DNA of 64,000 nt from Roseisolibacter agri (GCF_030159095.1 NZ_BRXS01000004.1:367673-431672), one strand, 5' to 3'; shown: positions 47,128 to 56,883, numbered from the stretch's first letter. The notes: a model not told the origin generated them from the sequence alone. Made by a program: numbers and translations.

Positions 47128-47440
47128 GCGGCGACCGTGCCACAGTGTCCCCTCGTGGGGCGAAGTGTGTCCTTCCGCAAGGAGGTGCCTTCGACGACGA
47201 GTTCTGTGAGAACGCGCAGCAGTGCAGGCAAGACCCCATTGGCATCTGGGGCGTCGACGTGACGGGCATCGCCCCGCTGCGCCGACGCGCTGCGTGTGAT
47301 GGGGGCACGATCGCAGGACGGCTCAATCGCAGGATGCACGACCGCAGCACCGCACGACGCAGGTGATCCACGCAGGTGCAGTACCCCTCCCGAGGGCAGC
47401 TCGCCCTCAACGTCTCCTGAAGCAACAGAGGATCTAACGA

Positions 47441-50400
47441 ATGAGACTCGTCAATTGGCGTTCGCTCGCCATCGGCGTCGCGGGGCTGAGCCTCGCGGCG
47501 TGCGGTGACGACGTCAGCGTCATCCAGCCGCAGTCGCAGCTGACGGTGAACCCGTCGTCGGTGACCTGCCAGCAGGGCCAGCAGGTCGCGATCGGCGCGT
47601 CGCTGAACCCGTCGGTGACGGGCGCGACGTTCACGTACACGGCCAGCGGCACCGGCGTCACGGTCGCCGGCAACGGCGCGACGGCGACGATCACCTGTAA
47701 CACGGTCGGCGCGTCGTCGGTCACGATCACGTCGGGCAACCAGACGTTCACGCTGCCGGTGACGGTCACGCCCGGCTCGGGCGGCGTCACGGGCGTCATC
47801 ATCACCCCGTCGGCCGCGTCGGTGACGGTCGGTGGCACGGTGACCCTCTCGGCCACGGTCCTCGGCTCGGGCACGCTGCCGGCCGTTCGCTACCGCTCGG
47901 CCAACACGGCGATCGCCACGGTCGACTCGATCAGCGGCGTCGTCACGGGCCGCGCGGTCGGCTCGGTCGCGGTCTTCGCGAGCCCGGCTGGCAACACGGC
48001 GGTGACCGCCTCGGCCACCATCACGGTCGTCGGCGCCGGTCAGATCGTCCAGTCGATCTCGGCCAACCCGTCGGTCGTCGCGCTGCAGTCGGGTCAGACG
48101 CAGCAGGTGACGGCGAACGTCACGCTGCAGCCGAACGCGCCGGCTGGCGCCTCGCGCGCGGTGACCTACACGTCGTCGAACAACGCGATCGCCACGGTCT
48201 CGTCGACGGGCCTCGTGACGGCCGTCGCGAACGGCTCGACGTCGATCATCATCCGCTCGGTCGCCGACACGTCGTTCACGGTGGCGGTCCCGGTGACGGT
48301 GACGGCGCCGGCGCCGGTCACGATCACGATCGCGAACGTGACGACGCAGACGACGAACCAGCTCGTCGACATCACGCAGCCGATCGGTACCGACTTCGCG
48401 AACGTCGGTAACAACAACACGGGCTCGATCTTCGTCACGCTGAACCTCGATCCGGGCGCCGCGCGCGTCTCCCGCGTCGACGTGTTCCTCGCGCCGGCGG
48501 CCAGCCCGAACGACACGACGAACCGCGTCTGCAGCCAGATCTTCTCGGCCACGGCCGCGGAGGCGCTGCGCATCGCGCAGGTCAGCTCGTCGGCGGACGT
48601 CCAGCCGATCACGTGCCCGATCAACCTCGCGGCGTTCGACACGCTGACGGGTATCCCGGGCATCCGGAACGGCCAGGCGGTCCTCCGCGCGCGCGTCACG
48701 GGCACGTTCCCGGGCACGACGCAGTCGGCCACGCAGATCGCGCAGTTCACGCAGACGCTCCAGATCCGCAACCTGAGCGGCTTCTTCGTCCGCGTGACGA
48801 ACACGCCGTCGGCGGCGCAGGCGGCCGTCAACGCGCGCGGCACGGCGCAGGGCCCGGATGGCCGTAACTGGCTCGCCGGCTCGCTGACGTTCACGATCCT
48901 GCCGGTCTCGTTCGAGGCGCCGGGCACGGGCAACAACCTGACGCCGGAGATCACCGTCACGCTGACGGACAACACGACGGCGTTCGGTCCGCTCTCGCGC
49001 ACGCAGACGGTCACCGCGTCCACGACGGGTGCGACGACCGTGACGTTCCCCGGCCAGACGGCCACGCAGCCGGGCGGCATCGCCGCGGGTGCGGCCGGCA
49101 CGACGGCGGGCAACATCACGCCGCGCTCGCTGACGGCGTCGGCGTCGTTCCAGAACATCGACGGTTGGACGTCGGGCCCGGGCAACGCGGGCAACCCGGC
49201 CGGCACCACGGTCTCGGTGAGCGGCATCGGCTTCAACACGACGGCCGCGTTCCAGACGCTGTCGGCCCAGGTCAACGGCGCGATCCAGCCGCTGAACACG
49301 GGCGCCCAGAACCAGTTCCCGGGCTCGTTCCAGCTCAACATCGACAACACGGCGCCGCAGCCGGCGACGTCGTTCAACGTGCTCGCCGCGAACTTCACGG
49401 CGATCCCGGGCTCGCAGGTCGGCTTCATCGGCGGCGCGTTCAACGTGAACGACCCGGCGGTGACGTTCGCCAGCCGTAACTTCGGTCCGACGTTCGCCGG
49501 TGGCGTGACGGTGAACAACGACTTCGGCGGCGTGGACCGCGTGACCACGACGTACTTCGCGCAGCTCATCGCGAACCTGTCGTCGCTCACGGCTGCGAAC
49601 GTCTTCACGGGCGGCACGCAGTTCTCGAACGGCTCGCAGCTCGCGGCGGCGAACCAGAACACGGCCTACGCGGCGATCGCCCGCTTCACGGACGTGCTCG
49701 GCAACAGCCGCAACCAGCTCGTCGAGCAGGGCGCCATCACGCTCGACGCGAACGGCCAGATCGCCGCGCAGGGCACCCCGGTGACCTTCGGCGTCGACCT
49801 GTCGGCTCCGACGATCTCGGTCCCGAACGCGTCGACGATCAACGGTGTGGTCGTCAACGCGGCCAACCAGGGCACGGCCCCGAACTCGATCAGCCTCGCG
49901 TACTCGGACGACATCGGCTTCGGCGCGACGCCGATCCAGGTGCTCGGCACGCAGATGCGCCGCGCGAACGAGAACCCGGCCAACGGCGTCAGCACGTACT
50001 GCTTCACGGGTGTCGACGGCGCGGGCAACGCGGTGTTCAACACCCAGAGCACGGCCCAGACGGGTCTGGCTTGCGGCTTCGTCTCGATCGCCGGGACGGC
50101 GGCCATCAACCTGAGCAACACGGCGACCGGCCAGTACGACTTCCGGATCCGCACGCGTGACCAGGCTGGCAACCAGAGCACCGAGGTGAACGTCACGCGC
50201 TACGTCGACATCATCCAGCCGGTCGTGGGTGGTGTGTCGCTGCCGCAGACGCTCACGGGCAACGCGCCGGCCACGTTCACGACGGCCGCGACGGACAACC
50301 TGGAGCTCGGCTCGGGCTACGCCCAGATCGCCTACGCGGCGAACGCGGCCTACGGCACGGGCAACTTCCAGATCAGCTACACGCAGTCGCGCGTCACGCT

Positions 50401-51103
50401 CGGCTCGCCGTTCGGCACGATCACGGCGTCGGTCAACAACTCGATCGCCCTGAACGTCCCGTCGTTCATCCGCTCGGTCACGTTCGCCACGGGTGGCGTG
50501 CCGGCCGCGGTGAGCACGGCGAACCTGGCCCAGGCCATCGTCGCGGTCGTCGACGACGCGGCTGGCAACCAGGGCTCGCAGTCGGTGAACATCCCGCAGG
50601 CGAACATCTCGCTCGCGAACTTCGGGACGGGTGCGGCGGCTGGCACCGGTGCGAACATCTTCGACACCGGCAACCAGACGTCGGACATCAACGGCTTCGC
50701 GCTGACGTTCGCGAACAACGCGGCGGCCTTCCCGAACCAGCTCTCGCTGGGCGCCACGACCAACGCGCCGACCACCGGCACGTTCTCGGTCACGACGACG
50801 GGTCAGGTCAACGCCTTCATCAACCCGTTCGTCCGCGTGGAGCTCTACTACGCGCAGGTCGGCGGCCAGGCGACGTACCAGTTCCTCGGTACGGCTCCGG
50901 TGGGTATCGTGACCGACGTGCCGGCGAACGGCGCGACGGGCCGCACGATCACGTCGAACTTCGTCTTCACGCCGGTCGGCACCGCGCTCGCGCGCGGCGT
51001 GACCGCGAACACGTCGGTCCAGTACAACGTCATCGCGGTCGGCATCACGGCCAACGGCGACGCGCTGGTCTCGGCGCCGGTGACGGTGACGGTCATCCAG
51101 TAA
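47441..51103 (+). CDS. Large Ig-like (BIG2-type) surface lipoprotein
   Basis: This 1220-residue protein has a lipoprotein signal (AIGVAGLSLAAC, Cys at about residue 21). Residues 30-110 form a two-cysteine Ig-like domain (LTVNPSSVTCQQGQQVAI), and residues 112-200 and 202-290 are BIG2-like repeats (IITPSAASVTVGGTVTLSAT, YRSANTAIATVD; ISANPSVVALQSGQTQQVTA, YTSSNNAIATVSSTGLVTAV). The remaining 900 residues are a Thr/Asn/Gly/Ala-rich beta structure (FRIRTRDQAGNQSTEVN, AAFPNQLSLGATTNAPTTGT) of unknown type. Codons are extremely uniform (Thr ACG, Ser TCG, Asn AAC), suggesting high expression. Two strong hairpins follow. It is probably an abundant outer-surface protein; function unknown. Confidence 0.85.
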   Translation: MRLVNWRSLAIGVAGLSLAACGDDVSVIQPQSQLTVNPSSVTCQQGQQVAIGASLNPSVTGATFTYTASGTGVTVAGNGATATITCNTVGASSVTITSGNQTFTLPVTVTPGSGGVTGVIITPSAASVTVGGTVTLSATVLGSGTLPAVRYRSANTAIATVDSISGVVTGRAVGSVAVFASPAGNTAVTASATITVVGAGQIVQSISANPSVVALQSGQTQQVTANVTLQPNAPAGASRAVTYTSSNNAIATVSSTGLVTAVANGSTSIIIRSVADTSFTVAVPVTVTAPAPVTITIANVTTQTTNQLVDITQPIGTDFANVGNNNTGSIFVTLNLDPGAARVSRVDVFLAPAASPNDTTNRVCSQIFSATAAEALRIAQVSSSADVQPITCPINLAAFDTLTGIPGIRNGQAVLRARVTGTFPGTTQSATQIAQFTQTLQIRNLSGFFVRVTNTPSAAQAAVNARGTAQGPDGRNWLAGSLTFTILPVSFEAPGTGNNLTPEITVTLTDNTTAFGPLSRTQTVTASTTGATTVTFPGQTATQPGGIAAGAAGTTAGNITPRSLTASASFQNIDGWTSGPGNAGNPAGTTVSVSGIGFNTTAAFQTLSAQVNGAIQPLNTGAQNQFPGSFQLNIDNTAPQPATSFNVLAANFTAIPGSQVGFIGGAFNVNDPAVTFASRNFGPTFAGGVTVNNDFGGVDRVTTTYFAQLIANLSSLTAANVFTGGTQFSNGSQLAAANQNTAYAAIARFTDVLGNSRNQLVEQGAITLDANGQIAAQGTPVTFGVDLSAPTISVPNASTINGVVVNAANQGTAPNSISLAYSDDIGFGATPIQVLGTQMRRANENPANGVSTYCFTGVDGAGNAVFNTQSTAQTGLACGFVSIAGTAAINLSNTATGQYDFRIRTRDQAGNQSTEVNVTRYVDIIQPVVGGVSLPQTLTGNAPATFTTAATDNLELGSGYAQIAYAANAAYGTGNFQISYTQSRVTLGSPFGTITASVNNSIALNVPSFIRSVTFATGGVPAAVSTANLAQAIVAVVDDAAGNQGSQSVNIPQANISLANFGTGAAAGTGANIFDTGNQTSDINGFALTFANNAAAFPNQLSLGATTNAPTTGTFSVTTTGQVNAFINPFVRVELYYAQVGGQATYQFLGTAPVGIVTDVPANGATGRTITSNFVFTPVGTALARGVTANTSVQYNVIAVGITANGDALVSAPVTVTVIQ

Positions 51104-51130
51104 TCCCTCGCGGGATCGCTGAGTGACGGG

Positions 51131-51160
51131 GAGGGGCCCCGCCTTCGGGCGGGGCCCCTC
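51131..51160 (+). terminator. Hairpin terminator with UUCG loop
   Basis: A perfect 13-bp stem (GAGGGGCCCCGCC and complement) is closed by a TTCG tetraloop, 27 bases after the stop of the Ig-like lipoprotein gene. The stable loop and T-containing flank make it a strong terminator. Confidence 0.85.
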
Positions 51161-51178
51161 TTCGCATCCCTGCCTTCC

Positions 51179-51224
51179 AACGACGAGCCCCCGGGCGCCA
51201 CATGGCACCCGGGGGCTCGTCGTT
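51179..51224 (+). terminator. Second, longer hairpin in tandem
   Basis: A 21-base stem (AACGACGAGCCCCCGGG... with one mismatch) and a four-base loop ACAT lie 18 bases after the UUCG hairpin. It may be a fail-safe terminator that protects yajQ from read-through. Confidence 0.7.
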
Positions 51225-51306
51225 CACACCGTCGCCGCGTCGTTCGGCGCTCGTTCACGCGCGGCGCCGCCGGGCGCAGCGGGTGGCGACGGCCCTGGCC
51301 CGCGGA

Positions 51307-51312
51307 TAGCTT
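51307..51312 (+). promoter_or_regulatory. Candidate -10 element of yajQ
   Basis: TAGCTT followed by GCC lies 77 bases before the yajQ GTG start and just after the two hairpins. It belongs to the same TAnnTTGC set; the -35 is unclear. Confidence 0.35.
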
Positions 51313-51389
51313 GCCGCCCGGGCGCCTCGCGTCGTGACGCCGCCGTCACGGCCGTTCGAATCGACAACGCCACAGCCAGCCCGCCTCGC

Positions 51390-51890
51390 GTGCCTCCGCA
51401 GCACTCCTTCGACGTCACGACCTCGGTCGACCTCCAGGAGGTCGACAACGCCGTCAACCAGGCGCAGAAGGAGGTCGGGCAGCGCTACGACTTCAAGGGC
51501 ACGATCACCGAGATCGACTTCTCGCGAGCCGAGGCACACATAGTGCTCCGCGCCGCGAGTGACTTTCACATGCAGGCGCTGTTCGACGTCCTGCAGACGA
51601 AGCTGATCCGGCGTGGTGTGCCCGTGAAGAACCTCGACGTCGGGGAGCTGCGGCCCGCCGGTGACGACACCGTGCGCCGCGAGGTACGACTGAAGATGGC
51701 GCTCGACGCCGACACCGCCCGCAAGGTGGCCGCGGCGGTGAAGGCCGCGAAGCTGAAGAAGGTCCAGGCGAGCATCCAGGGCGAGCAGGTGCGCATCACC
51801 TCGCCCTCGCGCGACGAGCTGCAGGAGGTCATCGCCCTCCTCCGCCGCGAGGACTTCGGCGTCGAGCTGACGTTCGGCAACTTCCGATGA
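51390..51890 (+). CDS. yajQ: YajQ-family nucleotide-binding protein
   Basis: The 166-residue protein matches YajQ over its whole length, starting at GTG with PPQHSFDVTTSVDLQEVDNA. It continues with QKEVGQRYDFKGTITEI, LQTKLIRRGVPVKNLDVGE, and SPSRDELQEVIALLRREDF near the end. YajQ binds nucleotides, reportedly cyclic-di-GMP in some species, and has been linked to regulation and stress. The upstream reading frame is open without recognisable sequence, so I use the family-consistent start. Confidence 0.93.
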   Translation: MPPQHSFDVTTSVDLQEVDNAVNQAQKEVGQRYDFKGTITEIDFSRAEAHIVLRAASDFHMQALFDVLQTKLIRRGVPVKNLDVGELRPAGDDTVRREVRLKMALDADTARKVAAAVKAAKLKKVQASIQGEQVRITSPSRDELQEVIALLRREDFGVELTFGNFR

Positions 51891-52007
51891 TGCTCCGATG
51901 ATGGCCGCCGGGAGTGGCGCGAGGATGCGCCGCGCCCGGCGCCTTACGGTCCCGTTCCGAGCTGGCGGCAGGACGGGCACTTCCACACCCCGCCACCCGA
52001 AGCACCC

Positions 52008-54254
52008 ATGCGCCTGATTCGTCGTCCCTTCGTGGCGAGAACGCTCGCCCCGCTCGCCTTCGCGCTCGTCGCGGCGGCGTGCGACAACTCGTCCGAGCCG
52101 AGCACGCCCAGCGCGGTCACCTCGGTCACCACCAACCCGATCGCGGCCCAGGCGCGCGGCGTGGTGCCCGTGACGGTGCGCGTCACGGCCTCCAACGGCC
52201 GCGCGCTCGCCGGCCAGACGGTGACCTTCACGGTCGCCGGCGGCGGCGGCGCCGTCGCCCCGGCCACGGCCACCACCAACGACGCCGGCGACGCCACGAC
52301 CCAGTGGACGCTCGGCGGCACGGTCGGCGTCCAGACGCTGAACGCGCAGGTGGGCAGCCTGACCCCGCTCACCATCACGGCGAACGTCACGGCGGGTGCG
52401 CCGGCGAGCGTCGCGGTGTCGGCCGGCAACACGCAGACCGGCGCGGTCAACTCCGCGCTCGCCACGCGCCCGGCGGTCGTCGTGCGCGACGCGGCGAACA
52501 ACCCGGTCGCGGGCGTGACGGTCAACTTCACCGTCACCAGCGGCGGCGGCTCGGTCCCCGCCGGCACCATCATCACCGACGCGTCGGGCGTGGCCACCGG
52601 CCCGCAGTGGACGCTCGGGCCGACCGCGGGCGCGCAGACGCTGCAGGCGACCGTCCTCGCGAACGGCGTGACCGGCAACCCGGTGACGTTCACGGCGACG
52701 GCCACCGCGGGCGCGCCCTCGCAGATCCAGGCTACCCCGGCGACGCAGACGCAGACGGCGACCGCCGGTGCGGCGCTGGCGAGCGCGAACCTGCCCTCGG
52801 TCACGATCCGTGACGCGGCGGGCAACCCGGTGCCGAACGTCGCGGTGACGTTCGCCATCACGGGCGGTGGCGGCACGGGCACCGGCCTGACGGCGACGAC
52901 GAACGCGCAGGGCGTGGCCACCATCGGCGGCTTCACCCTCGGCAACACGGCGGGCCCGAACACGATCACGGCGACCGCCGCCGGCGTCACCGGCAGCGCG
53001 ACGTTCGTCATCAACGGGACCGCCGGCACGGCGGCGTCGGGCACGGTGGCGAGCGGCAACAACCAGGCGGTGCGCGCCGGCAGCACGCTGCAGGTCGGCC
53101 CCAGCGTCCGCGTCGTCGACCGCTTCGGCAACCCCGTCTCGGGCGTGACCGTGAACTTCGTCGTCACCAGCGGCGGCGCGAGCCTGCTCGGCGCGACGCA
53201 GACGACCAACGCGCAGGGCATCGCGACGGTCGGTGGCGTGACGCTCGGCGCGACGCCGGGCACCGCCACGATCGAGGCCCGCATCGCGGGCGTGACGACG
53301 CCGGTCGTCTTCACGGCCGTCGGCTTGGCCGGCGCGCCGGCGAGCATCACGCTCGTGAGCGGCGACTCGCTGACCGTGCAGGCGTTCAAGACGGCGACCG
53401 CGCCGTTCGTCGTGCAGCTGCGCGACAGCGCCGGCTTCCCGGTGCGCAACGCGACGGTGACGTTCACGATCGCGCAGGGTGGCGGCGGCACGCTGTCGTC
53501 GCAGACGGTGCAGACCGACTCGCTCGGCAACGCGCGCGTGACGTACACGGGCACGGGCATCGTCGGCACGACGACGGTCACTGCGGCGGTCGCCGGCTCG
53601 ACGCTGACGCCGGTCGTCTTTACGGTGACGACGGTGCCGAACACGCCGGCGAGCGTGACGGCGACCACGCCGACGACCGTGACGGCCACCGCCGGCACCG
53701 TCGTCGCGAGCAGCCCGACGATCGTGCTGCGCGACGCCTCGGGCGCTCCGGTGCCGGGCGTGCAGGTGCTCTTCAACACGATCGGCGGTGGCGTGCAGTA
53801 CCCGGTCGACACCACGGACGCGCAGGGCATCGCCAGCGCCGGCCAGTGGCAGCTCGGCGGCCAGCCGGGCGAGTACGTCGTCTCGGCGGTCGTGTCGTAC
53901 CCGGGCGGCAACATCGCCGGCAACCCGGTGCGCTTCACGGCCAACGCGATCGCGGTGCCGACCAACATCGTCATCACGAAGAGCGCGGGCGACGCGCAGA
54001 CGGCGGTCGCGGGCTCGATCCTGCCGACGCAGCCGGCGGTGCTCGTGACGTCGAACGGCGCGCCCGTCGCCGGCGTGACGGTGCAGTTCATCGCCAGCGG
54101 CGACGGCGTCGCGACGCCGATGTTCGTGCAGACGGACGCCAGCGGCATCGCGCGCACGTCGTGGCGCCTGCAGACCGGCGCCGGGCCGAACTCGCTGTCG
54201 GTGGTCGTGCCGGGCACCAGCGGGTCGGTCGTCTTCACGGCGACCGGCCAGTGA
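52008..54254 (+). CDS. Ig-like lipoprotein with seven Big_1-type repeats
   Basis: The 748-residue protein has a lipoprotein signal (ALVAAACDNS). The rest is seven tandem repeats of roughly 100 residues of the bacterial Ig-like Big_1 kind. Each has the core xxPAVxVRDAxxNPVxGVTVxFTVTxGGG, a Thr/Asp-rich turn (TTNAQGVAT or TDASGIA) and a closing strand. The repeats differ enough to show ancient duplication rather than a recent array. Such proteins are surface or adhesion-type in other bacteria; the role here is inferred. It is 117 bases after yajQ and ends before a GAGA-loop hairpin. Confidence 0.88.
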   Translation: MRLIRRPFVARTLAPLAFALVAAACDNSSEPSTPSAVTSVTTNPIAAQARGVVPVTVRVTASNGRALAGQTVTFTVAGGGGAVAPATATTNDAGDATTQWTLGGTVGVQTLNAQVGSLTPLTITANVTAGAPASVAVSAGNTQTGAVNSALATRPAVVVRDAANNPVAGVTVNFTVTSGGGSVPAGTIITDASGVATGPQWTLGPTAGAQTLQATVLANGVTGNPVTFTATATAGAPSQIQATPATQTQTATAGAALASANLPSVTIRDAAGNPVPNVAVTFAITGGGGTGTGLTATTNAQGVATIGGFTLGNTAGPNTITATAAGVTGSATFVINGTAGTAASGTVASGNNQAVRAGSTLQVGPSVRVVDRFGNPVSGVTVNFVVTSGGASLLGATQTTNAQGIATVGGVTLGATPGTATIEARIAGVTTPVVFTAVGLAGAPASITLVSGDSLTVQAFKTATAPFVVQLRDSAGFPVRNATVTFTIAQGGGGTLSSQTVQTDSLGNARVTYTGTGIVGTTTVTAAVAGSTLTPVVFTVTTVPNTPASVTATTPTTVTATAGTVVASSPTIVLRDASGAPVPGVQVLFNTIGGGVQYPVDTTDAQGIASAGQWQLGGQPGEYVVSAVVSYPGGNIAGNPVRFTANAIAVPTNIVITKSAGDAQTAVAGSILPTQPAVLVTSNGAPVAGVTVQFIASGDGVATPMFVQTDASGIARTSWRLQTGAGPNSLSVVVPGTSGSVVFTATGQ

Positions 54255-54284
54255 TGCCCTAGCCCTCGCCGAGGGCAGGCCACG

Positions 54285-54318
54285 CGACGGGGCGGCACCG
54301 AGAGGTGCCGCCCCGTCG
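54285..54318 (+). terminator. Hairpin terminator after the Big_1 protein gene
   Basis: A perfect 15-bp stem (CGACGGGGCGGCACC and complement) with a GAGA tetraloop begins 30 bases after the stop codon. Confidence 0.8.
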
Positions 54319-54435
54319 TGCTTTCGTCGCGTGCGGTGGCGCCTTGCCCGACGACTCGTGGCGGGCCAGCTTGCGCGGACGGGCAGGCGCGCGACGTGGT
54401 GTGCGGTCCGACGTTCCGCTCGGTCGCACCGTTCG

Positions 54436-55335
54436 ATGTCACAGCTCCGCTCCGTCTCCGGACGCCTGCTCGCGGCACTGCTGCTCCTGACCGTCGCGGC
54501 GTGCGACGACGCCGAGATCCGGCCCGACTACCGCCTGGCGTCGAATCCGGCATCCGTCGCGATGAGCGTCGGTCAGCAGGTCGCGGTCGGCGTGCGCTGG
54601 GAGGGCCAGCCGCTACCCAACGCGGTCGTGACCTGGCGCGCGTCACCCGACTCGATCGTCGGCGTGGTCATCGGCGCCGGCGAGGTCGCGACGCTGATGG
54701 GGCGGCGAGCCGGCGCCACCGTCGTGACGGCGACGGCGACCGACGGACGCCAGCTGGTGAGCGCTCCCGTGTCGGTGACGGTCGCTCCGCGCGCATGCCA
54801 GCTGGGCGGCATCATGGTGTCGCCAGCGGCGGCAGCGGTCGTCGTCGGGGGGCGCGCCCACTTCACCGTGCCGCTGGTGCCGCCGCCGCCCTGCGGGTCC
54901 GCGGATGGACGCGTGGACTTCCGCATCGTGGATACGACCGTGGCATCGGTCGACACGCTGGGATCCGTGACGGGCCGCCGGATCGGCGTCACGACGCTGC
55001 TGGTCTCCCCACGCGGGAACCCCGGTATGACCGCGGCGGCGACCATCACCGTGGTCGGCGGCGGCAGCATCGATCCGACCCCTGTCGTCACGCCGAGCAT
55101 GGTCGACGTCGTGGTGGGGGACACCGTGCGTCTGCGCGGCACGTTCCCGCGGTTCCCGAATGCTCCCACGGGATCCTCGGAGCTGCACTACCGGAGCGCG
55201 GACACCACCATCGTGACCATCACTCCCGACGGCCTGCTGCGAGCCGTACGGGTCGGTCAGACGCACGTGCGCGCGATCGCGGTCGCCGACAGCGCGTACT
55301 GGACCGCGGTGCCGGTGACGGTCCGCGCGCCCTGA
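54436..55335 (+). CDS. Ig-like (BIG2-type) lipoprotein
   Basis: From the ATG at 54436 the protein has 299 residues with lipobox LLTVAAC (Cys near 23). Three Ig-like units follow: NPASVAMSVGQQVAVGVRWE, GIMVSPAAAAVVVGGRAHFT, and VTPSMVDVVVGDTVRLRGTF. Each is followed by the hydrophobic and Gly/Thr-rich strand pattern of BIG2 domains (TTVASVDTLGSVTGRRIGVT). Two cysteines (PRACQLGG and PPPCGSADG) lie in the second unit. It is the third such lipoprotein within 8 kb but clearly distinct in sequence. Confidence 0.85.
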   Translation: MSQLRSVSGRLLAALLLLTVAACDDAEIRPDYRLASNPASVAMSVGQQVAVGVRWEGQPLPNAVVTWRASPDSIVGVVIGAGEVATLMGRRAGATVVTATATDGRQLVSAPVSVTVAPRACQLGGIMVSPAAAAVVVGGRAHFTVPLVPPPPCGSADGRVDFRIVDTTVASVDTLGSVTGRRIGVTTLLVSPRGNPGMTAAATITVVGGGSIDPTPVVTPSMVDVVVGDTVRLRGTFPRFPNAPTGSSELHYRSADTTIVTITPDGLLRAVRVGQTHVRAIAVADSAYWTAVPVTVRAP

Positions 55336-55359
55336 GCCGCCGGCCATGCCGCGGAGCGG

Positions 55360-55388
55360 TTGAGCACGCGCGCGAAAACGGCTAAGTT
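55360..55388 (+). promoter_or_regulatory. Candidate promoter of rimO
   Basis: TTGAGC at 55360-55365 and TAAGTT at 55383-55388, separated by 17 bases, form a reasonable promoter 76 bases ahead of the rimO start. The TAAGTTGCG end is identical to that at 30176. Confidence 0.45.
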
Positions 55389-55464
55389 GCGGATCCACCG
55401 CGACTTCCGGACGAGATCGGCAGCCTGCCGGTCCCGTCCGGCCCCGCCTGCTGCCGGTCCCGCC

Positions 55465-56856
55465 TTGAAGGTCGCCCTCCTCACCCTCGGCTGCGACAAG
55501 AACACCGTCGACTCCGAGCGCTACCTCGCCCAGCTCGTCGCGCACGGCGCCACGCCCACCGACGACGCGTCGGAGGCCGAGGTGATCCTCGTCAACACGT
55601 GCGGGTTCATCGACGCCGCCAAGCAGGAGTCGATCGACGCGCTGGTGCAGGCGGGGCAGCTGAAGATCGACGGCGCGTGCCAGGCGGTGGTCGCGGTGGG
55701 CTGCATGGTCCAGCGCCACAAGCAGGAGCTGGTGGAGGCGCTTCCCGAGGTCGATCTCTTCCTCGGCGCGTCCGACGTCGATCGGCTGGTGCCGGAGCTG
55801 GCGGCGCGCGGCGTCATCGCGCCCGATCCGATCGCCGAGCATCCGGGCGTGCGCCAGTACGCGGGCGACCTGCCGCACGTGCGCTACCTCAAGGTCAGCG
55901 AGGGGTGCGACCACGGCTGCGCCTTCTGCGCGATCCCGCTGATGCGCGGCAGGCACCGCTCGTTCTCGGGCGAGGACGTGGTGCGCGAGGCGCAGCTGCT
56001 GGAGCTGCAGGGCGCGCGCGAGATCAACCTCGTGGCGCAGGACCTGGCGCACTACGGGCGCGACCGCCGCGACGGCGTCCGCCTGCCGGAGCTGCTGGAG
56101 GCGCTGCTCCGCGAGACGTCGGTGAGCTGGTACCGCAACCTGTACCTCTACTCGACCGGCATAACGCCGCGGCTGCTCGAGGTGATCGCGGGCAATCCGC
56201 GCATCGTGCCGTACCTCGACATGCCCATCCAGCACGCGAGCGACGCGGTGCTGACGCGCATGCGGCGCCCCGAGCGTCAGCGCACGATCCGCGAGAAGGC
56301 GGCGCGCTTCCGCGAGGCGGTGCCCGGCGTCGCGATCCGCACGACGTGCATCGTCGGCTTCCCGGGCGAGACCGAGGACGACTTCCAGCAGCTGCTCGAC
56401 TTCCTGGAGGAGACGCGGTTCGACCGCGTGGGCGCGTTCACGTACTCGCCGCAGGAGGGCACGCGCGCGTACGACCTGCCCGACGACGTCCCCGAGGTCG
56501 TGAAGCGCGAGCGCCTGGAGCGCCTGATGGAGCTGCAGCGCGAGATCACGGCCGAGCGCTACGAGGAGCGCATCGGGCGCGTGGTGCCGGTGCTGGTGGA
56601 CCGCGCGGCGACCGACGAGGAGCCGGCGATGACGCGCGCGCCCTGGCAGGCGGACGACGTGGACGGCGTCACCTGGGTGGACACGGACGCGGCGCCCGGC
56701 AGCTTCGTCGAGGTGGAGATCGACGAGGTGGTGGACGACTACGACTTCGCGGCCACCGCACGTCGGGTGCTCGACGCGCCGGCGCCGGCCGCGCGGCGGT
56801 CGCGCGCCCTGCCGATGGTGGCGGTCGGCTCGTCGGTGGGTAGCTTCGGGCGGTGA
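55465..56856 (+). CDS. rimO: Ribosomal protein uS12 methylthiotransferase RimO
   Basis: RimO adds a methylthio group to an aspartate of ribosomal protein S12. The 463-residue enzyme has the MTTase N-terminal domain with Cys10, Cys46 and Cys80 (LLTLGCDKNTVDSE, VNTCGFIDAAKQES, VAVGCMVQRHKQEL). The radical-SAM cluster CDHGCAFC has Cys148, Cys152 and Cys155. The C-terminal part is a TRAM domain. There is no ATG near the conserved start; TTG at 55465 gives MKVALLTLGC, the family-typical N-terminus. RimO and MiaB differ by features such as CDHGCAFCAIPLMRG, which fits RimO. Confidence 0.94.
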   Translation: MKVALLTLGCDKNTVDSERYLAQLVAHGATPTDDASEAEVILVNTCGFIDAAKQESIDALVQAGQLKIDGACQAVVAVGCMVQRHKQELVEALPEVDLFLGASDVDRLVPELAARGVIAPDPIAEHPGVRQYAGDLPHVRYLKVSEGCDHGCAFCAIPLMRGRHRSFSGEDVVREAQLLELQGAREINLVAQDLAHYGRDRRDGVRLPELLEALLRETSVSWYRNLYLYSTGITPRLLEVIAGNPRIVPYLDMPIQHASDAVLTRMRRPERQRTIREKAARFREAVPGVAIRTTCIVGFPGETEDDFQQLLDFLEETRFDRVGAFTYSPQEGTRAYDLPDDVPEVVKRERLERLMELQREITAERYEERIGRVVPVLVDRAATDEEPAMTRAPWQADDVDGVTWVDTDAAPGSFVEVEIDEVVDDYDFAATARRVLDAPAPAARRSRALPMVAVGSSVGSFGR

Positions 56857-56883
56857 GCCCGCGCTGAGCGTACGTCGAGCACG

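Larger units (their letters stand above)
46747..47440. other. Long intergenic region with terminator and promoter, otherwise no gene
   Basis: This 694-base stretch contains the rpoD terminator (46756-46785) and a TTGACA-type promoter (47100-47127). About 310 bases of leader follow before the Ig-like protein gene. I see no convincing gene, tRNA or known structured RNA. The open frames on both strands here have no ribosome-binding context or recognisable motif. Confidence 0.5.

Noticed and set aside
47179-47262. A perfect AAGGAGGTG sequence in the rpoD-to-lipoprotein gap with a 25-codon GTG frame
   Set aside because: The GTG is part of the AAGGAGGTG itself, no start codon has correct spacing, and the peptide has no recognisable property.
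46747-47440. Search for 6S RNA, tmRNA, RNase P RNA or tRNA in the longest gap
   Set aside because: No cloverleaf, CCA end or conserved core of these RNAs could be recognised.
46676-51208. A minus-strand open frame of about 1510 codons opposite the Ig-like lipoprotein
   Set aside because: Its Arg/Asp-rich composition mirrors the uniform codons of the plus-strand gene; no start context or domain supports it.
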